A stretch of 64,000 nt of DNA, from positions 25,001 through 89,000 of the forward strand of contig NW_025813742.1 of assembly GCF_021917145.1 (NCBI RefSeq). The letters run 5' to 3'. The notes below the pieces were generated by a model that worked only from the letters and a program-made list of their open reading frames with translations, was not told where the DNA came from and did no database searches. Every line of letters begins with the position of its first letter. Position 1 is the first letter of the stretch. Both the position numbers and the translations under genes were made by a program. Origin of the DNA: Hypomesus transpacificus (taxonomy: Eukaryota; Chordata; Actinopteri; Osmeriformes; Osmeridae). Positions 1 to 12,481 of this stretch are shown in pieces.

Positions 1-1209
1 TATCTTCCCAGCTGAAAGTTTGATGGAGTCGTCACCCGTACTGAGTGGACAAAGGAGAGGGGAAAAAGGAGGCAAATGACAGGTGAGATAAAAAGCCAGG
101 AATTGAGAGGCGGAGCTTAAAGGAGCTAATGGGCTTCAGAGGAACGGGAGAGGCACGAGGGTAAAATCAGAAAGGGATATGAAACGAGAGAGTCATTGAG
201 AGAAGGAGAAGAGGAGTGTGGAGGAGAGGGACCAAGAACAACTGAGGAAGAGGAGGAGGAAGGAGGGAGAGAGGGAGGGAGGGCAGGGCATATGAAGGAT
301 AGGAGGAGTGGTAGATGAAATGAGAGGGGGGGGGAAAAGGGATGGGGGAGAGGATCACGATAAAAAGGAATGCTAATATCAAGACCCATGAGATTTGTAA
401 TATCACCAGTTAGCAGCCACAAGCAAGTGCCCTCCAACCAAAGTCAGTCACCAAAGCGACGAGATACGTGTTACTAGGTTACGGGGAGGGATGGGAGCAC
501 AGGCGTAGTCACCCCATAGTGAGCGTGAAAATTGGACGGCAGCGTGAGTGTGAAAGGGAGCGCTCGCGTTTATAATAACACTCCTATTATGCTTGTGTTT
601 TGCAGCTTCTCGGAGATGAAGGTGCTTTCGAGACTAAATCAAGCAGACAGATTGCAGGGCTCATGCACAGGGCTTTCTCCTTGATTGTCTCAGACAGGGA
701 ATATCAATGAAGGTCATACTGTAACTCTCTCCCTCTCTCTACCTGTTCTCCTCCTCTCTTTCATCACCCCCAGTACACTCTACTCTCTATTCATTTCTCT
801 AAACCCCCTTAATGACATCTCCTAGTCTCCCCCTCTCCCCCTCCTTCACTCCATCACCCATTTCTCTCCATCCGTCCATCACCAATTCCCCTCCCTTACC
901 CCTTTCCCTCCATCCTTCCCTGTCTGTCAGTCATCCACAGCTCTGTCCCCCTCCAGCCTAATCTAGTGTAACATCACCTATAGACAGCCCCCCCCCCCCC
1001 TCCCGGGGGGCCCCCTGCCGTTGCTCCGGAGGGTTCCGGAGGGCAGACCAGGGTGGTTAATGGTGTATGAGGAGTGGAGCGGGAGGTCTGCTCTGCTCCT
1101 GAGAGAAGGAGCAGGAGGGCCACGCATGATCATATACACCAGGGTGATGCCTCCACTCCCCGGTCATACGCCCACACACACACCCTGGGGAGGAGGTGTG
1201 TGTGGGTGG

Positions 1210-1211
1210 GC

Positions 1212-1277
<66 letters not shown>

Positions 1278-1287
1278 GGGAGGGAAT

Positions 1288-1370
<83 letters not shown>

Positions 1371-1432
1371 GAGAGGAGAGAGAGAGAGGAGAGAGGGGGG
1401 GGGGGGGGGGGGGGAAGGGAGGGAATGAGAAA
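1210..1432. repeat. (GA)n microsatellite with G20-type homopolymer
   Basis: About 185 bp of nearly pure GA dinucleotides, interrupted only by occasional GG, ends in an uninterrupted G run at about 1395-1414. The purine strand is the + strand. Confidence 0.95.
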
Positions 1433-2112
1433 GAGAGAAAGAAAGAAGGAAATAGAGAATGGGAGAGAGAAGGAATGGTAAAGAGAGAGAAAGAACGAGA
1501 TAGAATGGGAAGGGGAAAAGGAATGAGAGGGACAAGGGAAAGAGAGGTTATATATATTTTCACATGGAGGTGATGTTCTATTTATCTATTATATGTATAG
1601 AGGTGACATTTCTTTACTTTATTCATACTACAGAGAGAAAATATGCTAATAGGTTTTCGACTTAAGCTTTTTGAACCTTGAAGTGAAGGTCACGTTTCTT
1701 TCATAAAAGCCCGTCGTCAAGACTGTCCTCACGGTGTTATCAGGAAAGGCTTGACAACCAGGGTTAGGCTGACTGTAATCGCCCTCTGCCGGTCACCCAC
1801 ACTCTGCGGTCGTTTCTGCCCAAATACCAGGTAAGAACATCAGATGGATTCAGTGACAAATGGAATGTCCAGACCGTTCTCTTAGACAGACCGAGCACCA
1901 CACCACATCTCACGACACTCTCTCACACACACACACACACACACATTCCGACATGCGCATGCACAAAACTTTCACATATGGGCACAACACACCCCCTCCC
2001 CCCCCCCGCCTCCTGGGTCTCTATGGAGAGAGTTATCCACCTTTATTAATGAGTGAATGACAGGATTTGGCTTAATAGTAATCCTGTGTGCAAGGTGCTG
2101 CTGATAAACACC

Positions 2113-2459
2113 AACCACCACCCCCCAACCCCTCTCCCTCTCCCCCAACCCCTCTCCCTCTCCCCCAACCCTCTCCCTCTCTCCCCAACCCTCCCCCCAA
2201 CCCCCAACCCTCTCCCTCTCCCCCCAACCCTCCCCCCAACCCCCAACCCTCTCCCTCTCCCCCCAACCCTCCCCCCCAACCCCCAACCCTCTCCCTCTTC
2301 CCCCCAACCCTCCCCCCAACCCCCAACCCTCTCCCTCTCCCCCAACCCTCCCCCCCAACCCCCCAACCCTCTCCCTCTCCCCCAACCCTCCCCCCAACCC
2401 CCCAACCCTCTCCCTCTCCCCCAACCCTCCCCCCAACCCCCAACCCTCTCCCTCCCTCC
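2113..2459. repeat. C-rich minisatellite (CCCTCTCCCTCTCCCCCAACC-like)
   Basis: About 350 bp of alternating CCCCAACCC and CTCTCCCTCT blocks with a period of about 20-45 bp. The opposite strand carries many GGG runs. Confidence 0.9.
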
Positions 2460-2645
2460 TAAACGCTGTGTTTGTGGTCAAGACTCAAGGTGGTTGGGAA
2501 AGGGGGGGGCTGCCATATCAATCTAACAGAGAATTAGAGAAGCTCCACGTCACAATGATGGGTCACATGGGACAAGCAACACCAGGAGAGGACCCATTCT
2601 CTCATCTACATCCACTCAAACATCTGCTATGCTACGGTTCAGCTT

Positions 2646-2663
2646 GTGTGAGTGTGTGTGTGT

Positions 2664-2696
<33 letters not shown>

Positions 2697-2732
2697 TGTG
2701 TGTGTGTGAGTGTGTGTGAGTGTGTGTGTGTG
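2646..2732. repeat. (TG)n microsatellite
   Basis: TG dinucleotides interrupted by periodic TGAG. A matching (CA)n tract lies at 2884-2914. Confidence 0.9.
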
Positions 2733-2882
2733 CTGTCCTGCAGTCCTATGGGGCTCAGTAATGAGGAGCCCCCTGGGAAGCATAGCTTGGCCACAGCGCA
2801 TTTTAAGTAGACTTCTATATGATGCAGCTCAGCACACACACCCACCACACACACAACCTACATTGACAGCAAACACATAGAT

Positions 2883-2919
<37 letters not shown>

Positions 2920-3511
2920 ACACACAAAACCACTCACCCACAGCACCCCTGCTCAACCACACAATTAAAAAAATCTATCTGGCTCTCAGTTGAAACCGAG
3001 AGCGAAAACCAAACTGCTTTTGTTGGTTGATCCCTCGACACTCACCAAAGCGCCCAGATTGGCCGGTGCAGAATGTGCCCTTTTCTGCCCTCCTCTGTTC
3101 CTTTAATTACAATTTCTAATCTGGCCTGTGCCTGGACCCTGGAGGCCTGCTGGAAGAAGAACGAAAGAATTCTCTTTCTGTGTCTGGGACAAGGCAGAGA
3201 GAGATACAGAGGCTGAGGCAGAGGCAAGAGGCTGAGGCAAGAGGCTGAGGTAGACGCTGAGGCAACAGTCAGACTCTGAGGCAAGAGGCTGAGGCAGACT
3301 CAGGGGCAAGAGGCTAGGGCAGGGGGTTGGGCAAGAGGCTAGGGCAGGGGTTGGGCAACAGCCTCCCAACCAGCCTCCCAGCCTCCTCCCCACTCAGACC
3401 AGCCTCCCAACCTCCTCCCCACTCAGACCAGCCTCCCAGAGTGGCCCAGCGTCTAGGCTGCTCAATTATTAAACTACTTCCGCATTCGAGTTGCAGCTCA
3501 GCCCCGGTGAG

Positions 3512-3584
3512 CCAGGCTAGCGAGCAGCGCCAGGCTAGCGAGCAGCGCCAGGCTAGCGAGCAGCGCCAGGCTAGCGAGCAGTGC
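3512..3584. repeat. 18-bp minisatellite, four copies
   Basis: The unit CCAGGCTAGCGAGCAGCG is repeated four times with only a terminal G-to-T difference. The 18-bp period keeps one frame open but no gene context supports coding. Confidence 0.93.
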
Positions 3585-4127
3585 CGTCTGTCTCCAGGCA
3601 CGGCGGCCTCAAGGACCTCCAAACTTAGAACGGTCCGGAACACACGCCCTGCCTCTCCGACACCTCCTATCGATCGCTGCTGAAATGAAAGCTGCGATGC
3701 TCATCTGTTCTATTGAACTGATGCTGGAGCATCCAGAGCCCCCTGGTGTTATCAGAGAAGACCAGGTACGCATGCACATAAACACACACACATAAACACA
3801 CACACACACACACAGCTGGCTAGATCCTTCTCTTTTACCCTTTCCATTTGAGCAATTCCGTCGCCGCTTTTATGCAAAAACATCTTTGGACTGAACACCC
3901 TTAAAAGCGTTAATGGAACTCCAGGACCAAAGGCCTAAGTCCTCCCCCTGGTGGGGCACAGGCAGCCCCCAGCCCCGGGGCTCCAGGTGGGGGGAGGAGG
4001 GGCAGGAAGACAGGGTGAGGGGGGGCTCTTTAACACTTCAAAGTAGTTCTCCACACTGTCAATTATTCAGCGTCTTCCCAGACACCCTGCGCCTTGCCAA
4101 CCTGCTTACTCCTGCCGAGACTGGAGA

Positions 4128-4434
4128 GCCCTGGCTGGCTGGACTGGCTCCTAACTGGATGGCTGGCAGGCTGGTTTGCTAACTGGATGTCTGGCAGGCT
4201 GGTTTCTAACTGGATGGCTGGCAGGCTGGTTTGCTAACTGGATGGCTGGCTGGTTTGCTAACTGGATGGCTGGTTTGATAATTACATGGCTGGCTGGTTT
4301 GCTAACTGGATGTCTGGCAGGCTGGTTTGCTAACTGGATGGCTGGCAGGCTGGTTTGCTAACTAGATGGCTGGCCTGTTTGCTAACTGGATGGCTGGCAG
4401 GCTGGTTTGCTAACTGGATGACTGTCTGGCTGAG
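4128..4434. repeat. Minisatellite based on GGCTGGTTTGCTAACTGGAT
   Basis: About 13 imperfect units built from CTAACTGGATG and GCTGGCAGGCTGGTTTG blocks, with unit length varying between about 20 and 28 bp. Confidence 0.92.
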
Positions 4435-5611
4435 GGGTCCTGTAACAGATCCTGTAACAGATCCGGTGTGGTAATCTCCCTTTCCTGCCAGTGAGAGGCT
4501 GACATCATGGTTCTGAGTGGGCATGAAGTCATGGCAGGGCATCCAGGAAGACAGAGGGAGAGGGGGGGGTGGAGGGAGAGAGGGAGAGGGGTAAAAGGAA
4601 AGAGGGTGGAGGGAGAGAGGGAGAGGGGTGGAGGGAGAGAGGGTGGAGGGAGAGAGGGTGGAGGGAGAGAGGTGGAGAGACAGAGGGAAGGAGAAGATCC
4701 AGTGTCCAGGTCGTCCATCCAGCTGCCAGGCTGAACTGCAGCCCTTCTCAGGTTCCAGCCTTCTGCAGTGCGGCCTGGGTTAGGTCACACTGGCCTCTCT
4801 CTCTCCCTCTCACACACACACACAAATTCCCTACCAGAATCAATAGCAATCTTGCTAAAAGTTGGGGATGAGATTGCCAGGCAGAAAGAGACTGGTAATT
4901 GCTTTAGAGGACTCAAATGTCCCTGCCTGAAAACCACTCACGTTTCTCTCCCTCATCCCCTGAGCTCTCCCCCCTCTTCTCTCCTTTCTCTTTACCTCCG
5001 TCTCATCCTGTCACCTTCCCCTGCCGTCAGCGCACACATCAGAACGCGAGATAGCATCGTGTTTTGGAACCAGAGACGACAGAGCTATTCTTAGTGCACA
5101 GCGGTGCTTCATCTGAATATTCAGCGCGCAGTCAGAAAGATAAGCCAACTTATCTTTCATCTTGGCCACACAAGGGGATCACACAAACATGCAGGCACTC
5201 GAATACACCGTCCTCTGTGAATAAGCGACAAAAATCAACATGAAAGATAAAGAAGATCAAAAAACTAAACAAAGAAACTGTTTGGGAACAGAAACAAAAC
5301 AGCCCAGATGAGAGAAAGTCACAACCAACAGTCTCCGTTTCGTCCTTCTAAATCGCGACCGCAGAGATAAGGAAACAGGAAGTGACATCAGATGAAGACG
5401 GCGACTCACCTTGCTCCCGGTCTGTGGTCTGGCGCGGCACACGGGTCTGGTCACGCCCCCGACCCCCGACCTCAGACCCTTGGCCCGGCCCTGCCGCCAC
5501 AGCGCCCCCCCACCCCTCGCTGGCGATGCCACCCCAGCAGACAGCGCCAGTGAGCCAGGTCCCCTCAGCAGGGGCAGACAGGACGTCGGGCACAGCATGG
5601 CCCGTCTGGGT

Positions 5612-5617
<6 letters not shown>

Positions 5618-5668
<51 letters not shown>
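5618..5668. repeat. (CA)n microsatellite
   Basis: About 25 CA dinucleotides. Further CA arrays follow at 5767-5799, 6209-6222 and 6291-6345. Confidence 0.9.
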
Positions 5669-5669
<1 letters not shown>

Positions 5670-5762
5670 CCTCAGTCCTCTTCAACACAGGCGTACAACG
5701 TGTGTCCTACAGCCGGCACACACACACAGTTGATCACACACACAGATGCTCCCTCTTCTCTC

Positions 5763-5800
<38 letters not shown>

Positions 5801-7019
5801 CTCTCAAACAGTTTCACACTTCAGTGGGTCTTTGCTACTCCTCCCAGAGAGACCTATCAATGGGAGACCCTTTCTCTGTAAACAAGTGGACCCAGTCTCC
5901 GTCCAAGGCTGGCCTGCCTGGCGGTCGGCGTGGGCAACAGCACACGGGGACCACCCGGCAACCAAAACAACCCAAACAGTTGGTTGCCGATTCCTGGCAA
6001 CAGAATTCCCTCGGCGGCTCACACTAAACCCTGTGAAAGGCGAGTCTGATGTAGACTGAATATCACAGAAGGATATCCGCGTGCTGACGCCGCGCGAGGC
6101 AAGGACAGCGAGCTTGTGAGGTTCTGTTTGGTTCCGTTCTGACCCCTCCAGAATCTGCTGACTGGACCTGAAGCACACACTAGCACACTGGACTGTCCTC
6201 TAACATCACACACACACACACACTTCTCTCTAACCCAAAACAATGCCACGCAGACGGCAGACCTACTGGGGAGCAATCAAATCCTCTCTCGCACACACAC
6301 ACAAACACACACAAGCAAACACACACACACGAGCAGACACACACACTAGCAAACACGCCGCAGCCTGGCAGAGGCAGCACACGGAGACAGAGGGACACAG
6401 CGTCCCGCTCGGCTGTAGTTCCAGCGCAGCGTCGGTTCTACCAGCGGCTGCCCTGACGACTTCAGCTTCACATCAACCCCCGGGCGCCGTGGCAACAGAG
6501 ACCATCCCCCTTGGTTGTACGGAGAAAGGAGTCAGAGAGAGTCACACGCGGAACGCTCGACGCATCCAAACACAGGCAGCCTCTCTCTCTCTCTCTCTCT
6601 CTCTCTGTTTCTCTCTCTTTGTCTCTCTCTTCCTGTCTGTCTGTCTGTCTCTCTCTTTCTGCTGGGGGAAGATAAACAAGAGAGGCACACACGCGGAGGA
6701 ACAGCTGTCTCTGTAGCTCCTCGCTCTGCTCTCCCTCCCTCTCCTTCTCGCTCATCCCTCTCTACTGCTCGCTCTCTCTCTCTCCTTCTCGCTCTCTCTC
6801 ACTCCTGCTGTGTCTCTCTCTTTTGCCTGCTCTCTCTCTCTCCCCCTCTCTCCCTTCCCTCTGTCTCCGTACCTGCCAATCAAAACACTGACAGCACCCT
6901 CTTCTACCACTTGCTGAATTAAAAGGACATGTAAACAAACACAGAGTCTCCACAGAATCACCTCCAGATTGACTGAGAATTCCCCTGCATTAAATCACAC
7001 GACCCAAACAGCTGCGATC

Positions 7020-7230
7020 CTCTCCCTCTCCCCTTCCCCCCCCCCTCCCCCTCTCCCCCTCCCCCCCTCTCTCTCTATCTCTCTCTCTCCCATCCTCCCT
7101 CTCGCTCTCTCTCTCTCTCCCCCTCTCTCTCTCTCTCTCTCTCTCTTCTCCCCCCCTCCCTCTCTCTCTCTCTCCCCCCTCCCTCCCTCCCTCTCTCCCC
7201 CCCCCTCCCTCTCTCCCCCCCCCCCTCAGC
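7020..7230. repeat. Pyrimidine-only tract (CT/CCCT)n
   Basis: About 200 bp of almost pure C and T on the + strand. A second such tract spans about 7430-7612. Confidence 0.9.
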
Positions 7231-7919
7231 GATGCTGTGCTCTCTGTGGAGTGTGAGCACTGACAGACAGCAGCGAGCAGCTTGACTCGAGCGACTGCAG
7301 CACTGGCAGCGTGCACGTACACGCGCACACACACCAGAACAGGGGGGGCTGGGAGACAGAGGCAGCCTGTGTGTGTGTGTGTGTGTTTGGGGGGGAAGAG
7401 GAGGGGGGGTTCTGCAGAGTGCAATCCCCCTACCCCCCTCTCTCTCTCCCCCTCTTGTTGTTTTCCTTATCCCTCTCTTCTCTCCTTTCCTCCCTCCCTT
7501 TCCCTCTCCCTCCCCCCCCCTCTTCCCTCCCTCTCCCTCCCCCCTCTCCCCCCTCCCCTCCCTCCCCCTCCCGCTCTCCCTCTCCCTCCCTCCCCTCTAT
7601 CTCTCTGTCTCTCCACCCCTGCTTCAGACTCCAGGCAGGACTCACCAGCCTCTGGTCTTTCATGGGTCTCTCTCCTTTTCATCTCTGTCAACCTGGCAGA
7701 TGTTCAGTGTGCGTGTGTATATCTGTGTGTATGCATCTGTGTGGTTATGTTGGTCTGCGTGTGAAAGGGGGAGGGGCAGGGAGGGGTGGAGATGGAGAGG
7801 CTAGAGGAGGGAGAGAGATGGAGATCATGAAGATAACGAGGAGAGAGACGGAAAGGGGTTAGGGTGAGAGAGTTAGAGCGAGAGAGAAAGAAAGAGAGAG
7901 AAGGAGAGAGGGAGAGAGA

Positions 7920-8240
7920 GACAGAGAAAGAGACAAAGAGAGAGACATACAAAAACAGAGAGAGACAGAGACAAAGAGAGAGACATACAGAAACAGAGAG
8001 AGACAGAGACAAAGAGAGAGACATACAGAAACAGAGAGAGACAGAGACAAAGAGAGAGACATACAGAAACAGAGAGAGACAGAGACAAAGAGAGAGACAT
8101 ACAAAAACAGAGAGAGACAGAGACAAAGAGAGAGACATACAGAAACAGAGAGAGACAGAGAAAGAGACAAAGAGAGAGACATACAGAAACAGAGAGAGAC
8201 AGAGAAAGAGACAAAGAGAGAGACATACAGAAACAGAGGA
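7920..8240. repeat. 36-bp purine-rich minisatellite
   Basis: Units of about 36 bp containing GAGAGACATACAGAAACAG then AGAGACAGAGACAAAG are repeated eight to nine times. Some units have a short GAAAGA insertion. The open frames it produces on both strands are repeat artefacts. Confidence 0.92.
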
Positions 8241-8465
8241 CAGCAGCTCTGTGTTCTTAAAAACTAGGCAATTCAATTAAAGTGCTGATGTGGGAGAATT
8301 TACGACGCACTCAGGAGTGACCAGAGCTGTCCTGAGATTAATGACACACACACACACACACACACACACAGGAGACAAGGTGGAGAAGGAAGAAGGGAGA
8401 TGAAGTGGAGAAGGATGGGGGAAGGAGGAGGATGATGGGGGGAGGGAGAGGAGGACACGGAGATA

Positions 8466-8485
8466 CCCCCCCCCCCCCCCCCCCC
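8466..8485. repeat. Poly-C homopolymer
   Basis: About 20 consecutive C bases followed by ATGC. Similar C runs occur at 32123-32144 and about 39133-39154. Confidence 0.85.
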
Positions 8486-10126
8486 ATGCTAATGCATCAT
8501 GATGAAAATCTGTGCAGTAAAAGAAATCAAAAGGAGAATCGCTGCCTTTTGCACACAGAAGCACACACACACACACAGTGTTTGTTGTGTACGAGGGCAG
8601 GCTTGGAGGCGTTGTTATCACGACTGAGCCTACAGGCTGCTACTTAGAGAGAAGCACACCTGTCAATCACAACACCCCCTCCTTTCACACACACACACAC
8701 ACACACACTTGACAGCAGCACTACAAAAAAAAAGAGGGAATGGGATTGGATTGGCGAGCTGCCAGAATGTGTGTGTGTGTGTGTGTGTGTGCCAGTGTCC
8801 ACACACACTCACTCACACCAAATACTGACACACACACACCACTGCAGGTATGAGGAGAATGTCTTTCTGAATGATTTTCAGGTTGACTGAGCATGAAATG
8901 TAGATGAGGAGAGGAGAAGGAGAGGATAGAGAGGAGGACAGAGAGGAGGAGAGAAGATGATGGACAGAAAGCGAAAGCGATGAGCCTCCAGTGTATCATC
9001 ATGGTGTGCCGTCATCAGATTCGACACTTTAACAAGATGCCAGCAGTGAAATCCAGTAACACACGACGCTAACCAGGATTTAATCAAATGCCCATCAGAG
9101 ACTGAGCAGCATCAACACTGATGCAATAACCAGTAGCAAGCTGTAGGCTCTACATCACAGGAGAGAGACTCACACGCACCCCACTCATTACGGCAGCTCG
9201 ATTTCATCTAGAAATCACGACGATCGTTTTAAATTGGAGGTCTATAAAAAAAAAAGGATTTTCAGAGCCGTCTCGCTGCAGCTTCGTTTTTCCGCCCCTA
9301 GAGGGAGTGCTGGAGCAAGGTGAATCGACGACACAGTAGTTACACAATGGCAACATTAACACACACACACACACACACATCCTACACAGTGTCCTCTACA
9401 GTGTTTACTGATGAACCTGCCTTATATAAACACACACACGTTTGAAGCACTTGCTCTACTTATCCAGCAGAGGGCCTGTTTCCGACACAGACTATGCAAA
9501 GCAGATGCAACACAGGCCAGGTCTAAAAATAGCCCATGTCAAAGGTGCATGAGGATCAGAGAGTGCCTCATTAGAGTCAGCATGCGATGGAGAGACCAGG
9601 GATACACGTCACGCCAGGCTGGACCAGGAGAGACCAGCAGCAGGTTAGCTTGAGGCCTGGTGTCACCTTGTCTCAGCGTGAGGTGATCAGAACAGGTCTG
9701 ACACAGAGAAGCTAAACCACAGAAGACCTCACCCACAATTCACTGGAAGGTTCTTTCTTTTCTCCCTTTGATAAAACAGAAATAATGCACAATGCACACC
9801 CTCTAACAAGACAGTGTGAGAGAGAGGAAGGGGGGGGGGAGAGGAAGGGGGGGGGGGGGGAGAGGAAGGGGGGGGGAGAGGAAGGGGGGGGGGTAGAAAG
9901 TGGCACAGCCGAAGCATGAAATGTTGTTGATCTCGTTAAATTTCCAGATAATTAATTATGAAAATGGAAGTACTGAGTGCTTTGCACCAGGGTTAAAGCA
10001 CGCGTGCGTTTGTGTCCGCGCGTGTGTGTGTGTGAGGGCATTTCCTGATTGTTGCAATTTAACCCTGAACCCCCAAATAAAGCCCTTTGATTCGAGTGTG
10101 TTTACCGTGTTTAGCCATGTGTGAGC

Positions 10127-10288
10127 CAGTCCGTGCCAGTGATCACATGACCGTCCCGTGCCAGTGATCACATGACCGTCCCGTGCCAGTGATCACATGA
10201 CCGTCCCGTGCCAGTGATCACGTGACCGTCCCGTGCCAAGCGATCACATGACCGTCCCATGCCAGTGATCACTGTGACCGTCCCGTGT
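10127..10288. repeat. 25-bp minisatellite carrying E-box-like sites
   Basis: About six copies of GTGCCAGTGATCACATGACC followed by GTCCC. Each unit holds TGATCACATGACC. The copy near 10217 reads CACGTGACC, a canonical E-box core. Confidence 0.92.
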
Positions 10289-11193
10289 CAGCACCACCCC
10301 CGCAGAGTGACGGCGGACACATCAAATCCAGGACCGAGAATCCGACCCCAAATAAACATTAGGTGCTGAAGATGAGCGTATCCATATCTAATCTGATTAC
10401 AAACACAGGCTCGCTTCAGGGCCCAAGCAGGGAACTGCAGGGCCGGCCGCTAACCCAAACACAAGAAGGGGAGGTGGAGGTGGAAGAGGAGGTGGAGCAA
10501 GAAGAGGAGGAGGAGAGGAGGAGAGGGACTCCTACTAGATTACAAACAAGATAGAACCAGGAAGTTAGAAGTCAATACCCCCTGTAGCACACGATCCCCA
10601 CACTAAACAAGGAGTTATCTTACGATACCACGGCGATACCTCCCACCTAATAGGAGCAGGGCAGGGCTGGAGATCTAATTCAGCAGGTTCACTTTTCTCC
10701 TCATCCCAGGGTTAGGAGCTCATTTTACAGGAGATAGACATCCACCTTGGATATTAGCGATGGAAAACACGATAGCACGCTGTAGGTTAATGTGCTGCTG
10801 TTTCCTTGTCTGGAAAGCTATCTGTCCCAGCCAGTGTGGAAAAGGGGCATCTCTCTTAGGCCATGCTGCAAAACTCATTTCCCCTGAGGGAGCTGGAAGC
10901 TGAACTTGGTACAGCTTCTGGAAGCCTTAAAGGGACATTGAACACAACAACACCCTCACTTTGTCTGTTAAAAGGCTATGTCTGTGTTAAACAGCTGTCA
11001 AACTTGGGATATTTTAGCGTACCGATGCTTTACTGTCCAATCCGAAAACACTTGGAGGGACAAGTTTATTCATGTATCCGCGCGTCTCTCCCTCCCTCCT
11101 CCTCTCCCCTTTCTTCCCTCCCTCCTTTGATCTCTCCCTCCTTCCCTCCCTCCCTCCCTCCCCCCCTTCTCTCCCTCCCTTTCCCCCCTCCCC

Positions 11194-11224
<31 letters not shown>

Positions 11225-12058
11225 TCTCCCTCTCACTCCCTCTCCCTCTCCAACGCAGTTGTCAGCCTGTCAGAGGAGAGGAGCAGGGATCATCTTTCAG
11301 TGGATTGTAACACCAGGGAGCGTGGATACAACTTTAATGCCAGCGTAATCCAATCAGAAGGCCATTACAGAGCAGGACCACTCCTGATTGGCTGTCTGAG
11401 TGCAGCACAATAACAGAAGCTTTCCACCATGGTGTGGGGAAATGACCCGAGTCTGCTACCACTGCAAGCAGAAAAGACTGTACAGTTGTGTAGTTAAAGT
11501 AAGCAGTGTGTAGGCTTCAGTGTATGTATAGGTGTGTGTGTGCATGCGCGTGTGTGTGTCTATGCGCATGAGAACAACAGCGCATCGTGTGAATCAAAAC
11601 TCAAGAGACAATTTGACCGACAGCAATGTTTACTTTGCCATTTCCGCATAAATATGACGTTGCTTTGGTCAGCTCAGAATGACCTACCTCCGACCTTTCA
11701 CGTGACCCTAACATAACCATCGGCAGAGTGATGTCAGCTATGCAACAACAAGCCAACTCTTTAAAGTTTGACATGCAAACTTGTTGCAGTATCTTATTCG
11801 GCTCATGATGACACAAGCGGGATGGAAAGGTGAGACAAGCGTGTAAACTTGATTCCTGCATCATGTTATGGAACTCCATGGGGAGCAGGCTGTACTGCGC
11901 ACGCACACGCACACACACACACCTGTCAAAGTAAGCGCGAGCTACCGAAAAAGTATGGCTACTACTAGCTAGCTAATTAGCGTGTTGCACAGGCCAGCTA
12001 GCTAGCTAAAACTTGATGATTCAGAGATGTTCAGTGTTGCATGTGTGGTTTACCTCAC

Positions 12059-12481
12059 CTTACAAGGAAACGGTAGAGTCGATGCAACTTTTTCCATAGC
12101 CAAGTTCCGGATACTTGGGGTGAGTGGGCCACGACAAGTCGGACAACAGCTCAGCTTTAAGCGACATTGGTTGCAAACTAGGTGCCCAGCTTGGCATTGC
12201 AGAATGGGTGGAAGAACGTAGTCAAAACAAACAGGACACTCGAACAAAGCTGTAAGTTCCGCAGACTGGCCTGGTAGCGCCGCTGAAGGCAAGGCTACGG
12301 CAGCGGCAGGTAGCGCTGAGCCAGCCCCAGCCACGGCTCCAACTCCGGCGGCTGCTGCTGCTGCCGCGGCGGCAGCGGCGGCGGCGGCAGCAGCTCCTCC
12401 CGAACCTCCGTGCTTCCCTCCTCCTGTTTTCCCAGCTCCGAGTCCTCCGCCCCCGCCGCCCGCTGAGGACGGCCGGCTCAT
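12059..12481 (-). CDS. siah2: SIAH2 E3 ubiquitin ligase, exon 1 only (gene continues left of window)
   Basis: Seven-in-absentia RING E3 ligases mark substrates for proteasomal degradation. This exon encodes the first 141 residues. It opens with MSRPSS, has a Gly-rich stretch, 16 consecutive alanines at about residues 30-45, and then a C3HC4 RING (about 82-117) containing [25 protein letters not shown] and CCPTCRG. The string [14 protein letters not shown] and the N-terminus fit SIAH2 rather than SIAH1. The last codon AAG is followed by a GTGAGG donor at the point where vertebrate SIAH2 has its only coding intron. The second exon (SBD/TRAF-like domain) is not found in the remaining 12 kb, so the gene is truncated by the window edge and the intron exceeds 12 kb. 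The Ala tract is encoded by mixed GCN codons. Identification is firm. Confidence 0.93.

Larger units (their letters stand above)
1..12058 (-). other. siah2 intron 1 (partial), packed with simple repeats
   Basis: No exon with protein similarity or a convincing splice pair was found here on either strand. The stretch is inferred to be the long siah2 intron because exon 1 ends at 12059 and its partner exon is absent. It contains dozens of (CA)n, (GA)n and (CT)n tracts and several minisatellites, the main ones listed separately. Long open frames in it are low-complexity Ser/Leu/Pro or Arg/Glu translations of those repeats. Confidence 0.7.

Noticed and set aside
1972-2526. Pro-rich and Gly/Arg-rich open frames on both strands
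   Set aside because: Both come from the C-rich minisatellite; no splice or homology support.
7704-8276. 190-codon Ser/Leu/Cys-rich open frame on minus
   Set aside because: It is the reverse of the 36-bp purine minisatellite, and the overlapping frames are equally open.
10127-10288. CRISPR-like array of regularly spaced repeats
   Set aside because: Units are directly contiguous with no unique spacers, and the genome is vertebrate.
1-12058. Second exon of siah2 or another gene
   Set aside because: No reading frame encodes the conserved SIAH substrate-binding domain, and no other family was recognised.
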